Notes under the pieces: generated by a model
The model's database searches: none
What the model was told of the DNA's origin: nothing
What the model saw: only the letters and a program-made list of their open reading frames with translations
Made by a program: the position numbers and the translations under genes
Part shown: piece after piece, positions 1-11,900 of the stretch
How the letters are laid out: every line of letters starts with the position of its first letter
How positions within the stretch are numbered: position 1 is the stretch's first letter
Origin: Ophiosphaerella korrae
Lineage: Eukaryota > Ascomycota > Dothideomycetes > Pleosporales > Phaeosphaeriaceae
Direction: 5' to 3'
NCBI GenBank assembly: GCA_028456385.1
Contig: JALNQF010000073.1
Location: 62,001 to 126,000 of the forward strand
DNA length: 64,000 bases

Positions 1-335
1 CTAGAAATTGTTCAGCATAAATACTACATTATGGCTGTGTGATAGCTGGACTTTGTCCTGGGATAAGCTACGTAAGACTCTAACTTCTCGACTTTAGTCT
101 GCTTGTCTCGCGACTGCGATTTTCACGGCAACATACTGTTCCGATCTAAAATGCGATCAATATGGCGTCCACTAAATGTTACAAATTTAGTTTACCGTTG
201 ATCTTTAGCAGCCTAGACAGTAGAATACCCTCCCCAACCTAGCTTATGCAATATCTTGTATCTCCCACCGTTTGAGATATCTCCAAGCTTGACCGGATGA
301 TAGCCACCTCGACAATAGCGTTGAAGAGGTTCAGC
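1..335 (-). pseudogene. SR-protein kinase (SRPK-like) remnant, RIP-broken
   Basis: Read on the minus strand from about 335 to the window edge, this encodes the start of an SRPK-type Ser/Thr kinase domain. Visible motifs are EPLQRYCRGGYHPVKLGD, the Gly-rich loop KLGWGGYSTV, then YVAVKI (the ATP-binding Lys) and SREVRVLRSL. SRPKs phosphorylate SR splicing factors. After STV, where the family has Trp, there is TAG (213-215); a second stop, TAA, lies at 94-96. Both fit CpA-to-TpA mutation. A 50-bp intron (146-195, GTAAAC to TTTTAG) joins KDQR to SEQYVAVKI in frame. The kinase continues beyond the window. Upstream of 335 no homology is clear, so the N-terminus may be replaced by the LINE fragment. 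The kinase identity is fairly safe; loss of function is inferred from the stops. Confidence 0.72.
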
Positions 336-519
336 GTTAATGTCGCAAGTATGAAGGTATTGATTCGTCTGGCACATCCTAGTACGTGTTATGGAAAAAC
401 ATCGACGCGAGAACTGACTGAGGGATATAGACCCTGAAATGTAAGCCTTTGCGATCCCTACTTGCCCAAGGATCTGCGTCTGTTCCATATACTCGATGGC
501 TTTGGTGGCTAGCTGTGGC

Positions 520-669
520 TTGCTCAGGATGGAACGCGATCGGACGATATGCTTTCGGCACCGTGTAGTTGGCTTTGTCGGGTTTGCGCAGCGCTTTGAT
601 TGTCATGTTTTTGTGAGATGTCATGAAGATCCGTGCCCAATCACGTCGAACTGGACCACCTAGCGCCAC
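520..669 (-). pseudogene. LINE (non-LTR) reverse transcriptase fragment
   Basis: A 96-codon open frame on the minus strand (379-669) contains KALRKPDKANYTVPKAYRPI (about 530-588). This is the conserved RT motif of fungal Tad-type non-LTR retrotransposons, normally K-P-x-K-x-D-Y-x-x-P-x-A-Y-R-P-I followed by L-L. Only this segment is recognisable; the endonuclease, the F-x-D-D catalytic motif and RNase H are absent. The downstream half of the frame overlaps the SRPK-side frame, so this is a short insertion scar and not a gene. Confidence 0.5.
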
Positions 670-800
670 TATTTGACACGCTTACGAAGGAGCTCGTTTT
701 TTTTTGAGTGTTACCCTACTAAAAGTTGAGCTGCGGAAGACAACGTAAAACAACAACGTGAAATGCGAACAACCCTAAAATCTGCAGGGCGTATAGCAAT

Positions 801-832
801 ATATTAAAGAAACTTAAAAGTTTCTTTAATAT
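801..832. repeat. Perfect 15-bp inverted repeat (hairpin)
   Basis: Arms 801-815 and 818-832 are perfect reverse complements (atattaaagaaactt and its complement) separated by two A residues. Function unknown. It could be the fused ends of a lost element or a chance AT-rich palindrome. Confidence 0.6.
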
Positions 833-880
833 TTGTAGCTGCGTTGTGTGGCAGCAAGCCTTTGCGAAGAGCTTTGATGT

Positions 881-1207
881 TGTCAGATTTGATCGTCTCT
901 GAGTTACTGGTGCGAATTGAGTGTAGAATGGAACTGATTGATTGCTCTATCTATCGTCTGCCTGCTGGCTGCTATTGATATAATCCGTGATGTTCTTTGA
1001 TTGCTCTCCTGTCACAGCCCTGTCTAAGGGATGCGCCACAGCTGAGTCGGTGCATCGCAGCTGAGTTGATGCACTGTAGCCGAGTCGATGCACTGCAGTT
1101 GAGTTGATGTGGTTGAGTTAGAGACGAGCTAGCATCGCGCACTAGCATCTCGCACTAGCATCGCCAGATCAATTGCTGAGATCCACATCACCTCATCTCA
1201 TCTAGCA
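881..1207 (+). repeat. LTR-like repeat R, uninterrupted copy
   Basis: This begins TGTCAGATTTGATCG and ends in CATCTAGCA. The same 5' motif starts the repeats at 2042, 55584 (minus), 56142, 58091 (minus) and 59209. The middle holds a degenerate tandem of a roughly 20-bp unit built on gctgagtcgatgcactg (about 1035-1110). The distal 80 bp match both flanks of the 39-kb pogo nest: the sequence around 1156-1157 (gcac-TA-gcatcgcc) is the unoccupied version of the target site split between 2637 and 41749. It is called LTR because the 5' motif also directly follows a Copia RNase H end at 55.6 kb. Confidence 0.6.
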
Positions 1208-1210
1208 TGT

Positions 1211-2020
1211 CTACAGGCATGCGCCGCTGCTCACATCCCATAACTTGATTATCATATTGTCGTACGATGCCGACACCAGCCGTGTCGAGTCGTGGGAGAA
1301 GGCGAGTGAGTTGACAATGCTGCTATGGCCCTCGAGCGTCTGCAGACACGCGCCGCTGCTCACATCCCATATCTTGACTGTGTTGTCGTACGACGCCGAA
1401 GCCAGCCGTGTCAAGTCGCGCGAGAAAGTCACTAAGTTGACCCACTTACTATGGCCTGCGAGCGTCTGCAAGCGCGCGCCGCTGCTCACATCCCATATTT
1501 TGGCTGTGTTGTCGCACGATGCCGACGCCAGCCGTGTCGAGTCGTGGGAGAAGGCGACTGAGCAGACAAAGCAGTTATAGCCCTTAAGCATCCGCAGGCA
1601 CACGCCGCTGCTCACATCCCATATCTTGACCGTGTGGTCGCACGACGCTGACGCCAGCCGTGTCGAGTCGTGGGAGAAGGCGACTGAGCAGACAAACCTA
1701 CTATGGCCCTCGAGCGTCCGCAGGCACGTGCCGCTGCTCACATCCCATATCTTGACTGTGTTGTCGTACGACGCCGACGCCAGCCGTGTCGAGTCGTAGG
1801 AGAAGGCGACTGAGCAGACAAAGCAGCTATGGCCCTCGAGCGTCCGCAGGCATACGCTGCTGCTCACATCCCATATCTTGATTGTGTCGTCGCACGACGG
1901 CGACGCCAGCCGTGTCGAGTCGTGGCGGCTACGGCCCTCGAGCGCCCGTACCCACTCGTCCCATTTATCTCCCATAGCCGGCTTTATCGTGATCCACTTT
2001 AGTTCTTCCTCCTTAACAAG
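1211..2020 (-). pseudogene. WD40-repeat fragment of an NLR/HET-E-type protein
   Basis: The minus-strand frame (Met at 1975, readable back to about 2020 as EELKWITIKPAMGDKWDEW) carries six near-identical 42-residue WD40 repeats with cores such as TVKIWDVSSGACLQTLEGHS and VAFSHDSTRLASAS. Such high-identity repeats are typical of the C-terminal recognition part of fungal NACHT/NB-ARC NLRs (HET-D/E, NWD2), which mediate self/non-self recognition. The first repeat lacks the segment between the Glu-Gly of LEGHS and the DSTRLAS strand. The frame ends after GACL at a TAG (1211-1213) where the family has Gln, only a few bases from the end of repeat R. No NACHT or effector domain is present. The piece lies between two copies of repeat R, so it is a captured or stranded fragment. 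Confidence 0.75.
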
Positions 2021-2041
2021 ACCCCTTATCTTGCTGCGAGC

Positions 2042-2638
2042 TGTCAGATTTGATAGTCACTAATTAATAATGTGAACTAGAGTGAGAATTGAGTTAAGTC
2101 AAACTGATTGATTGATGTATTTATGTGAGTTAATTGTATTCATTCTAGTATTATACGTAAGGGGACCTACTGGTTCATTGTACTCTAATACAGTCACCTT
2201 TGACTAGCTACACTGAGATTGTTCGGGTATAAGAGAGTTGGTTCATGAGCCGGTGCATCTGACACGAGCTGGGCTAAATATAAGCGCAGATGCATATGCC
2301 GTAGAGGTAAGAATTGAGTTCATTAAGTGCTCTGCCTATCATCTGCCTGCTGGCTGCTATCGATATAATTCGTGATGTTCTTTGATTACTCTCCTGCCCC
2401 AGGGTTGCCCTTTTGCGCGCGTCACCTGATGGCTCCTCTCCTGTCATGGCCCTGTCATGGCCCTGTCAAAGGGATGTGCCACGGCTGAGTCGGTGCATCG
2501 CAGCTGAGTCGGTGCATCGCAGCTGAGTCGATGCACTGTAGCCGAGTCGATGCACTGCAGTTGAGTTGGTGTGCCGCAGTTGAGTTGATGTGGTTGAGTA
2601 AGAGGTGAGCTAGCATCGCACGCTAGCATCTCGCACTA
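2042..2638 (+). repeat. LTR-like repeat R, left part of copy split by pogo-1
   Basis: This starts TGTCAGATTTGATAG and carries the same ctgcctgctggctgctat segment and 20-bp tandem (about 2477-2600) as the copy at 881. It is cut at 2637-2638 (TA) by pogo-1 and resumes at 41748. About 200 bp at 2090-2300 have no counterpart in the first copy. The short open frame 2444-2629 (minus) only translates the tandem repeat and is not a gene. Confidence 0.6.
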
Positions 2639-2726
2639 ACGTGTCTGTGCGCGTGATGCGCATGTTCGCGTGATGCGTACCCCCCACCAAACTTGAGTTT
2701 TTACAACAAGCGATAACTCTACTAAT

Positions 2727-3619
2727 ATGGACCCGATTCAAGCTGCGATTGAAGAAATTGAGTCGCATAGACTAGAAGAAGGTTTCTCGTATAAAAAAAT
2801 TGCTGCCAAGTATAATATTCAGCGATCTACGCTAAGCTGAAGACACTAAGGCCTAACAAGCTCAAATCAGACCAAAAAACTTAACTAGACAAAGCTTAGC
2901 CTATAGCAAGAGGATGAGCTTGTATAGTATATTAAAAAGCTTACAGAGCGAGGCCTTCCACCTACAAGAGAGATAATAAGAAACTTAGCGTCATAAGTAG
3001 CTTACGAGACTATTAGCTAGAGCTAGGTAACTTGCTTCCTCTATTAAAACTAGAGCTTACTTGTATCTAAATAGACTACTAGTATTAACTACAAACGCTA
3101 CAAAGCTAATTCTTATACAAAGTATAAGCTATACTTTAACTTAATATATTAGAAGATAGAGGAATATTAGATAGAGCTACAGTATATATACAATATAGAT
3201 AAGAAAGGCTTTATAATTAGTATTACTAGGAGGTCTAAACGTATCTTTAGCTAAGCAATATAGAAGAGGAAGGAGGCTTAGGTAGCTCTCTAAGATAGCT
3301 CTTGTAAGTAGATAACTACTCTAGCGTGTATCTATATAGATAGGATATCTCTACTACTTAGACTTATATATAAAGCTACCTAAGGAGCTATAAGATTAGT
3401 ATAGGTAGACGTAATTAAGGTTAGAGAGTATTAAGTCTTTGTTAGCTTATCTCTATCTAGATAGATAAATAATAATATTAGTCTAGCCTAGCTTAAGTAG
3501 GTGTTTAACTACTATACTACTACTAAAGCTAGACACTTATATTAGTTACTTAGTATAGATAGGTATAGCTCTTATATTACTCTAGATTTTATTAACTTTT
3601 ATAATAAAAATTAGATCTT
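2727..3619 (+). pseudogene. pogo-1 transposase, N-terminal part (RIP-broken)
   Basis: Starting at ATG 2727 the frame reads MDPIQAAIEEIESHRLEEGF and continues as SYKKIAAKYNIQRSTLS, a pogo-type helix-turn-helix DNA-binding domain, then stops at TGA where Trp or Arg is expected. The same frame continues with many TAG/TAA at former Gln/Trp codons. It shows the CENP-B/pogo segment (TERGLPPTREIIRNLAS), YNIDKKGFIISITRRSKRIF (family: NMDEKGF, the first catalytic Asp region), LACIYIDRISLL, and a stretch matching the second catalytic Asp and following His. The gene is cut at about 3619 by the Gypsy-A 5' LTR inside the DDE domain. It is clearly inactive. Confidence 0.85.
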
Positions 3620-3897
3620 TATAACAAGGGTTTATTAAATACTTAAGACTTTTATAAACTCTAGTATAAGTTAAGAGTAGAGCTAATATACTAAAGATTA
3701 TAACATTATATAGTTATAATCTAAAGTAGAGCTAGTACGCTATATAAGCGTATAAAAGGCTTAATACTTATAAAAAAAGTAAAGTAAGTATTATTCTCTC
3801 TTAGATACTAGTAGTACTATTAAATACTATCTATTATCCCTTTACTATCTCTTATAGCCTATAGTAAGTACTATTATCTTCTAGCTACTTCTTAATA
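3620..3897 (+). repeat. Gypsy-A 5' LTR
   Basis: This is the 278-bp direct partner of 40337-40614. The first bases TATAACAAGGG correspond to TGTAACGAAGG in the unmutated solo LTR at 62019-62296, so the terminal TG was itself converted to TA. Confidence 0.9.
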
Positions 3898-6723
3898 TAA
3901 TAATACTTCTTTACTAATAGTCTAGAGATAATAACAATATACTCCTTACGATAAGCTATAATAATAGAAGAAAATACGTAGTTAATAGTTAAACAAGACC
4001 CTATATAGAGCGTAAGCGGCGCGTAGCTAAGTTACGCACTAAGTACGCTAGTAATAATTAAAGAACGTATTTGTAAAGTAACTACTAGACGTAATAAATT
4101 AGCTTAACTACGTATACTCTACGCTCTAGAAAATAAGATTATATATCTAGAATAAGAACAAACTACTTCTTATACTATAACTCCTAAGAATAACTTTAAG
4201 GTTACTATTATTACTTCTTAAAAGCGCAACATAGACTTTTTAGTTAATAATACGCGCGTAAAGCGTATACTTTACTCTAAAGAGCCTATAGTATATAAAT
4301 ATAAATTTCTAAAAGAATACTAAGAGTACTATTACTTGTATAAAATAGTATTTTACTTTATACCTTAAGACTTTAAAGTAAAAAAAGATAAAGTCTTTTA
4401 GGCTATATAATACCTTAAGAGAGACCTACGTAAATAATAGTATACGTATATTAAGTATAATCTAAACGTAGATAAACCTTTTACTTAGGAGTACTTTAAA
4501 AAGTACTTACTAAACCTACTCTCTAACTCTATTAACTATAGTCTAGAAGTAGTAATAGTATACACTATAGCTACTTAATACAAAGAATAAAGTATAAGAT
4601 CTTTTACTAGATATCTAGATATCTTTAAAGACTAGCTTCCTTAGTATATAGAAGAATAAAGAATTTAGTACTTCTTTTTAAAACTATAGCCTAAACTATA
4701 AAGAGTAATTACTAACTATTATTAGGTTCTAGTAATAAGAGAAGACCTTATTACCTTAGGCTTAATACTTAAGTGTAACTTATATAATATAATAAAATTA
4801 CAAGAGCTTTATATAAATAGCGTAAGTAAAGAAAACTTAAAAAAAGCCTAAATAAAAGGAGATACAAAGAACCTATAAGGGAGTTATCCCTTATATCTCT
4901 TATTTTCGCACTAATGTTAGTAAGTTTACAACTTACTAATATTTAACTACTTTTCTACTTTTAGTTAGCGCTTAGTAAGCTACTAGGTATATATACCTAG
5001 TACTTACTTAGATAGCTTTATCTACTATTTACTCTTTTTAGTTAATTATTAAAACTACCTTATTAAGTTATCTTACGTAAAGTCTACCTTATAGAACCCC
5101 TAAAATAAGTTAGTAGATAAGTTTACTATTAAATACTTTAAGTACTATAAAAAGAGATACTATACTAGTAAGTACTATAGTAGTAACTCTAACTATATTC
5201 TAGTCTATATAAACTAAACAAGAAAAGGCCTAGCCTTATTATTAGCTCTAGGATAGTAAGGCGTAGATTAATTAATATCTTACTAGGTATATAGTATATA
5301 TATAGTGTAGCTTTAGGCTTAGAGCTAGAAATAAAGCTTTAGGTTATTCTAGACCTTTAAGTAGATATTAGCCTTATTAGTTAGTAGATTATAGTAGAAA
5401 TAGGACTAAAACTAATCTAAGACGCTAAGCTCTCTAGACTAGGCTAGATAGGAGCGTAAAGGTAGAATACCTATACTACTTATAAGTTTTAGGTATACCT
5501 TACTAATAATAATAAAGTAATATATAGGTCTAAGATTATAGTATATAGAGTAAATAAAAAGAGAGTAGTACTTCTTCTTAGAAATCTTTTTCTTAAATAA
5601 GAAGAGATATAACTTAACTATAAGTTATAAATATAGCGTTAGAGATATACCTCTATTACTTAAGTATAGTTATATATAACTAAAGAATTTATAAAGGACT
5701 TAGGAAAAATATAAGTAGAACTATACTTACTAAGAGTACTTAAAACTAATATAATTAACTTAGAATATAATATACGTATCTACGCTATACTTATAGCGTA
5801 GGAGTTATATATTCTAGACACTTTATTAGAATACTATAACGTATTTAATAATATTACTATATAGATACTACTCTACTTAAAAAACTCTAATTACGTAATC
5901 TTATTAATAGAAAAAAAAGAACCTCTTTATAAGCTACTTTATAATCTCTCTATATATAAGCTTAAAGTACTCTATATATATATAGAGGATATACTCTATA
6001 AAAGCTAGATACGTTATAGTAATAGTCTAGTAAGAGTACCTATCTATTTTATTCTAAAGAAAGATAGAGCTCTATACCTCTATATTAACTACTATAGCCT
6101 AAACTTAGTTATAGTAAAAGATTAGTACTTACTCCTACTAATTAAAGAGACGCTAGACTACTTATTAGGCGTACAATACTATACTACCTTAGATCTTAAG
6201 GATACTTACTATAGAATTAGAATTAAATTAGGAGATAAGTAGAAAACTACTTTCTATACTTACTATAAGTATTTTAAATACCTAGTAATACTTTTTAAGC
6301 TAACTAACGCTCTTACTAGCTTTTAAGCGTATATTAATAAGGCGCTTAGTAGACTCCTAGATTATATCTATATAGTATACCTTAATAATATACTTATATA
6401 TACTTATAGTAATAACGTAGTACTATACTAGCGCGCTATCTACTCTATACTAGAAGCGCTAAGAAGAGTAAAACTCTTTATAAATCTAAATAAGTATACT
6501 TTTATATCTAATAAAGTTTATTTTCTAAGCTTTATTATTATAAGGCGTAGTATATACGCTAAACCTAAGTATATTAAAACTATTACGTAATAGCTAGAGC
6601 TTATAAGTATTAAAAAACTATAGTTATTTCTAGGTTTAATAAACTTCTACTAAAGATTTATTAAAAAGTATACTTATAAAATAGCCCCCTTTATAGACTT
6701 ATTAAAAAGGAAGTAAGAATTCT
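3898..6723 (+). pseudogene. Gypsy-A gag and pol 5' half (protease, RT)
   Basis: The Gag-like frame at about 4150-4890 includes YLKRDLRKQ-type helices. A CCHC zinc knuckle at about 5117-5180 has its Cys codons changed to Tyr (YFKYYKKRYYTSKYY). Protease remnants follow. Reverse transcriptase spans roughly 5990-6700 (VPIYFILKKDRALYLYINYY, TTLDLKDTYYRIRI). The catalytic YLDD box reads YLNN at 6378-6389, so both Asp are now Asn through TG-to-TA change. The reading stops at 6723 inside the RT/RNase H connection (PFIDLLKRK), where Gypsy-B is inserted, and resumes at 36793. Stops are overwhelmingly TAG/TAA. Confidence 0.88.
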
Positions 6724-7184
6724 TGTAATAGGCTACCTATTATTAACTACAGGTACTTATCTTGTAAAGGTTAGTAGATTAAGAAGTAATAACAAAAGCT
6801 CGTGTAGTAATCTATAATAACTAAGAATAATAGAAGATATTTTATAACTATCTTGTATTAGCGTTCTATAGTTAAAGGATTAAATTACTAATACTATCCT
6901 AATAATACGTATATATACTAACTATATAGTAATAGTATCTTAGCGACTTTATTACTTTGTTTTTACTAAGATTATAAATTTACAAATTTGTTATATAATA
7001 GCTTTATAACTTTATATTTACTAAGATTACAAATTTATAAATTTGTTATATATCCTAGTAGTAGTTAGTTTCTTAATCGAATTTACTATCCCCTAGGCTA
7101 TTACCCTACTTATCTTATGCTTTGTTAGTAGCTAAGCTTAGACTAATTAGTTCTATTTTAATTCTTCTTATTACTACTATAATA
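6724..7184 (-). repeat. Gypsy-B 3' LTR
   Basis: This 461-bp LTR begins TGTAATAGGC (plus strand) and ends CTACTATAATA; its partner is 36332-36792. The adjacent purine tract (on the minus strand) is the 3' polypurine site. Confidence 0.9.
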
Positions 7185-8465
7185 CTATTCCCTTTTCTAC
7201 GTAGTCTCTTATTTCTCTACTCTAGAGCTAAGGTTATTAGTCTTGTTTCTTTATTAATTTCTAATTCCTTATTACTCCCTATACTATCTAGGTCCTAGTA
7301 TAACAAACTCCTTCTTGTAGCTTGTATTATTTATAATAAAGTTAAAATATTTCTTAATTATTATTATATAGAGCTAGGCCTTACTTGTTTTATATTTTTA
7401 AATAATAGTAAACACTATAATAAGTGTATTCTTACTAATATATAGTATAAATATATTTCTTCTAAAGTTTTACTTGTAGAGTGTAAGTATTTAATTTTTA
7501 TACAATCTCTTTCTACTAAGTTATATAGGGCGAGCTATTAATAGAGCTTAAGTATAATTATTGTTATAGCTCGCTATAGCTAAGGCTAAGCGCGAGTTAA
7601 CTCTTTATAAGCTAGTAGAGCTTTATTCTTATATTAAGCGTCTTTGTAGGTTAAAGGCTTATAACAACGCTAAGTTATCTAAATAGTCTTGTGCCTTAGA
7701 GGCTAAATTAGATTTAGACGACGTAGTAGAGGCTACTCTAGCTCCTAGTATATTAGGCGTTCCTATCTCCTCTCTATCTATTAGTAGTATCGTTAGTTTT
7801 CCTAGTTTGCTATAAAGCGTTCTAGAAGGTTTTAATTTTAGAACTCCTCTAGTTTCTTAGGGTAATTAAGATTATCCTCTAGTTCCTATATTTCTTTCTA
7901 TAGTTTACTTTTTTTGTCTATACCTATCTATTTTACTAAATAATAGTTTTTTCTATTATAGAATTAATACTATAAGATTTCTTTAACTTCTTATTCTTCT
8001 TATTCTCTATATATATCTACTTTATATACTAGTAGTTCTACTTCTTGTAGTACTTTCTCTAGTAGCGCTATATAGAATATTAGGTATATCCTTATTTTGT
8101 TTATTAGCTTTAGCTTAAATATAACTAGTGTAACTTCCTTTTTAATTTTGTATAGCCTTATCTTAACGTAATCTAATTTTAAACTTAGTTGTTTACTCTT
8201 AATATTTTTTTATACTAACTATACTTTTTCTTCCTCTCTAAATTAAGGTCCTTCCTAGTATTTTATATTATAGTACTTTACTATTTAATCTTATAAGAAT
8301 TCTACGTCCTATTATTGTTAATTATGTATCTCTTTAAGTTTATTTATAAAGTTTTCTCCTCTTAAAGAATAAGATACTTATATTCTTAGTATTTTATATA
8401 TACTAGGGTTAAATCTATAATTTATAAAGAAAGGTAATACTTCTATTACTATATTCTTTGCGCTA
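7185..8465 (-). pseudogene. Gypsy-B integrase C-terminus, chromodomain and 3' region
   Basis: On the minus strand the segment from 8465 to about 7850 holds the end of the integrase and the chromodomain-like tail (family pattern Y-L-V-K-W-x-G, T-W-E-P-E-D-N-L), with RIP stops. Below 7850, towards the LTR, sense coding ends; that stretch is open on the opposite strand (see the antisense ORF). The segment is interrupted at 8466-8470 by Gypsy-C insertion into TTATA and continues at 17406. Confidence 0.8.
7190..7880 (+). pseudogene. Antisense ORF of Gypsy-B (Cys-rich plus basic coiled coil)
   Basis: This lies antisense to Gypsy-B, between its 3' LTR and the end of pol. The plus-strand frame at about 7580-7800 reads AKAKRELTLYKLVELYSYIK and, further on, LEAKLDLDDVVEATLAP, broken only by RIP-type stops. 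The same protein segment is conserved in the same place in Gypsy-C, D and E although the DNA has diverged. The upstream part carries spaced Cys and Tyr-for-Cys positions. No function is known to me; a DNA-binding accessory protein is possible. Confidence 0.55.
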
Positions 8466-8470
8466 TTATA

Positions 8471-8931
8471 TGTTATAGTAGTAACAAGAGAAACTAAGAT
8501 AGAACTAATTAGTCTACGCTTAGCTGCATACAAAGCATAGGATAAGTAGGGTAATAACTTCTAGGATAATAAGCTTAATTAGGAAACTAACTACAATTAA
8601 GACACGTAACAAATTTGTAAATTTATAATCTTAGTAAATACAAAGTTATAAAGCTATTATATAATAAATTTGTAAATTCGCAATCTTAGTAAATACAAAG
8701 TAATAAAGTTGCTAAGATTATATTACTATATAACTAGTAGAAATGCGTATTATTAGGATAGTATTAGCAATTTAATCCTCTAACTACAGAACGCTAATAC
8801 AAGATAGTTGTAAAACATCTTCTATTGTTTATAGTTATTATAGATTACTATATAAGCTTTTATTATTACCTTATAATCTACTAACTTTTACAAGATAGGT
8901 ATCTATAGTTAACAATAGGTAGCCTATTATA
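8471..8931 (+). repeat. Gypsy-C 5' LTR
   Basis: This 461-bp LTR begins TGTTATAGTAG and ends GCCTATTATA. It is followed by CCTTACTAATTTAG, the mutated form of CCTTGCCAATTTAG found after the Gypsy-D 5' LTR, probably the primer-binding region. Confidence 0.9.
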
Positions 8932-11900
8932 CCTTACTAATTTAGTTATTACGAGAAGTAAAGAGTAAGTAGCGTATAGTCTAAGCTAATACAATAGTAA
9001 AAAGTTTAACTAAGAGAGTAGCTAAAGAACCCTTAAGTAGTTATAAATTAGATAACACTATATAGAGGCAAGTTAGAGACTATATAAACAACTTAATCTC
9101 TAAGAAAGAAAATATAAAAATAGTAATTAATACCCTAGAAATATAGAATAAGGAGCTCTAGGAGTATATAAAGTAAAATAAGGTATAGATTAAAGCTATT
9201 ATAGAAGGATAAAACTAAATAGAATTAATTATATAACGCCTAGAGATAAGTGTAACAAAGAAACTACTAAAGATACCTATACTTAAGAAGTTTAATAGAA
9301 TAAAGGAGAACCTAAGACCCTTTATAGCCTTAGTATAACTCTAAATTAATATATAAGTACTACACTTTGATAGAGAAGATAAGAAGGTAATATACATTAG
9401 AATATATCTCGAAGGAGACGCGATAAGATAGTTTAAACCCTACTAGATAGATTATACAACATACATAGTAATAAACTAGAAAGATAAAATACGAGCTATC
9501 TTTAGAAGTTACGAATACTTTACTAGATAAATAAGAGTAGTATTTAGGGATATAGATATTACCTAATAAGTAGAAAAAAGGCTTAAAAGCTTACACAAAA
9601 TAAGAGTATTCCTAAATATATATTATAGTTTAAATAACTATTATAAAATATAGAATAGAATAAGCTATCTCTAATATTATAATTTAAACAAAGACTAAAC
9701 TAGAAGATACGATATAAAATAATCTATATAGAGAAACTACAAATACTAGAAGCTCTAAAACAATAGGTAATATAAATTAATAATAATCTTTAAGAATAGA
9801 AGAAGAATAAATATAGATCTACCTAGAACTATAATAAGAGAGACCCTATAGTATTTAATGTAAATAAGGATAAAAAGAAGAAGAAGAACAAAGACTTTAC
9901 GTACTTTAACTATAGTAAACTAAGCTACTACGTAAAGAACTACTAATTAAAGTTAAAAAGAGATATAGTATATTATAAATATAGGAAACTAGGACACTTT
10001 GCAAAAGACTATAGAAGTAAAAATCTTAAGAAAGATAAAGAAACTTAGTTAAAAACAACTAAAAATAGAAAAGAAGTACTAAAAGCATAGGCTAAACCTT
10101 AGAAGAAAGTAGCTAGGAGTAAAGAAGTATAACATATAATACTCTATTAGGCCTTTTGTTATAATAACAACTACTATATATATCTTTCTAGTAAATAGAG
10201 AGTAGGATATTTCCTATAGAAGTATAGAGTAGCCGCAACAAAAGAAGATAGAATAAAAGCGTAGCTAAAAGAGATAGTATACGTAATAGACCTACTAGTA
10301 AAAGATCTAGAAAGAGAAGAATCCCTAGCACTATTAATCTAGGCTAACGGACTAGCACTAGATAAAGAGACTACTACTATTTCTTCTAAAGAATTACAAG
10401 AAAACAAGAGACAAATTAACGTAAAAGATATAGAGTATACCTAGTTAAATATATATAGTTATAATAGCTATACAACAACTAATATAGTAGAACAAAATAT
10501 AGACTAGAAATTCGTTTAGAAATACTTACTAGTTATAAGTATAGAGGAAGCGTATAAAGACTAGAAAGAACGCAATCCTAGAGTAATAAAGTTTATAATA
10601 TTTTAATAATAGATAGAATAGAATATAGTTGTAGTAGGAAGAATACCTACGTAAAGGGAGTAGTAGTACCTTGTAAGAAAAACGCAATAGATTAACAAAG
10701 CTTACACACTACAAGTACTAGTAATATACTATATCCTAATAACTAAAAGACCTAGTATAGACAAATATTAGATAGGAGACGACAAGAGAATAGACCTAGA
10801 ACATCTAGTATATATAGAAATCGTATAGGTATTATATTTAAATATATACTACTACTTATATAGAGAAGAGAAAGTATAAAACTACGTATAGCCTAAAAGA
10901 GGATAAGACTATATAAAAGTAATTCTAAAGAAAGAAATTAAAGGTTAGGAGATACTTTAGATCCTTAACAAAGAATATATATTAATTAGACTAGGACCTA
11001 AGCTATTAAAAGAATACGTTAAAGAATTACAGCTATAGTATAAGTGTATATTTAACAAATGTCTAAAATAAAAAAATTATAAACGTAAAACAGGATAATA
11101 GCCCTAGAAGAATAGATAATTTAAAGAAAGACCTAAGTAAGAAAAGCTATAAGGTATAACAGGCCTATACGTTACAAAAACAGGTATATACTAAAGAAAG
11201 AGAATATAAATTATAATTAATAGTAGAGCTATAAGGAACTTTATATCTAAGAAGTTTATAGAAAAACAAGGAATAAGTTATATAATAAAGAAATACCCTT
11301 AATAACTAAGTATAATTAAAGGAAAACTATTCTAAGAACCTATAAGGTTTAAAACAACACCTTTAATACTAAGGTTAGAAGGACTAGATATTAAGAATAT
11401 AGTTATAGACATAACAATAATTAACAATAAACAAGACGTAATATTAGGAATACTATAGTTATAACTAACTAACCTAAAGATTAATTAGAGAATAAAGAAA
11501 ATTAGTTACTCTAAGAAAGATATATTAAAAGCTAATATAACTACATATAGAGGATAGTTCCTAGAGGAATATAAGAAGTAAGAGAAGTAACTTACTAAAC
11601 TAGACAACTACCTTCTAGAATATTAACTATAGGACTTAGCAATAGAACTAGAAGAAAGAAAGAATATAAGATAGAGCCTAGTATATAGAAAAATAGAAGA
11701 AGAATCTAAGATTAAACGAGTATTTATACAAAACGCTATTAAGAAAAGATAGATATAAGAATCTAAATCCTTAGTAGTATATAGACTTATATTTGTAGAC
11801 AAAAAGAGAATAGATAAAAAATAACCTTACGTAGACTTTAAAAAGACAAACGCAATTATAAGCAAGAACTAATACTCTTTACTATAAATTAATAAAATAT

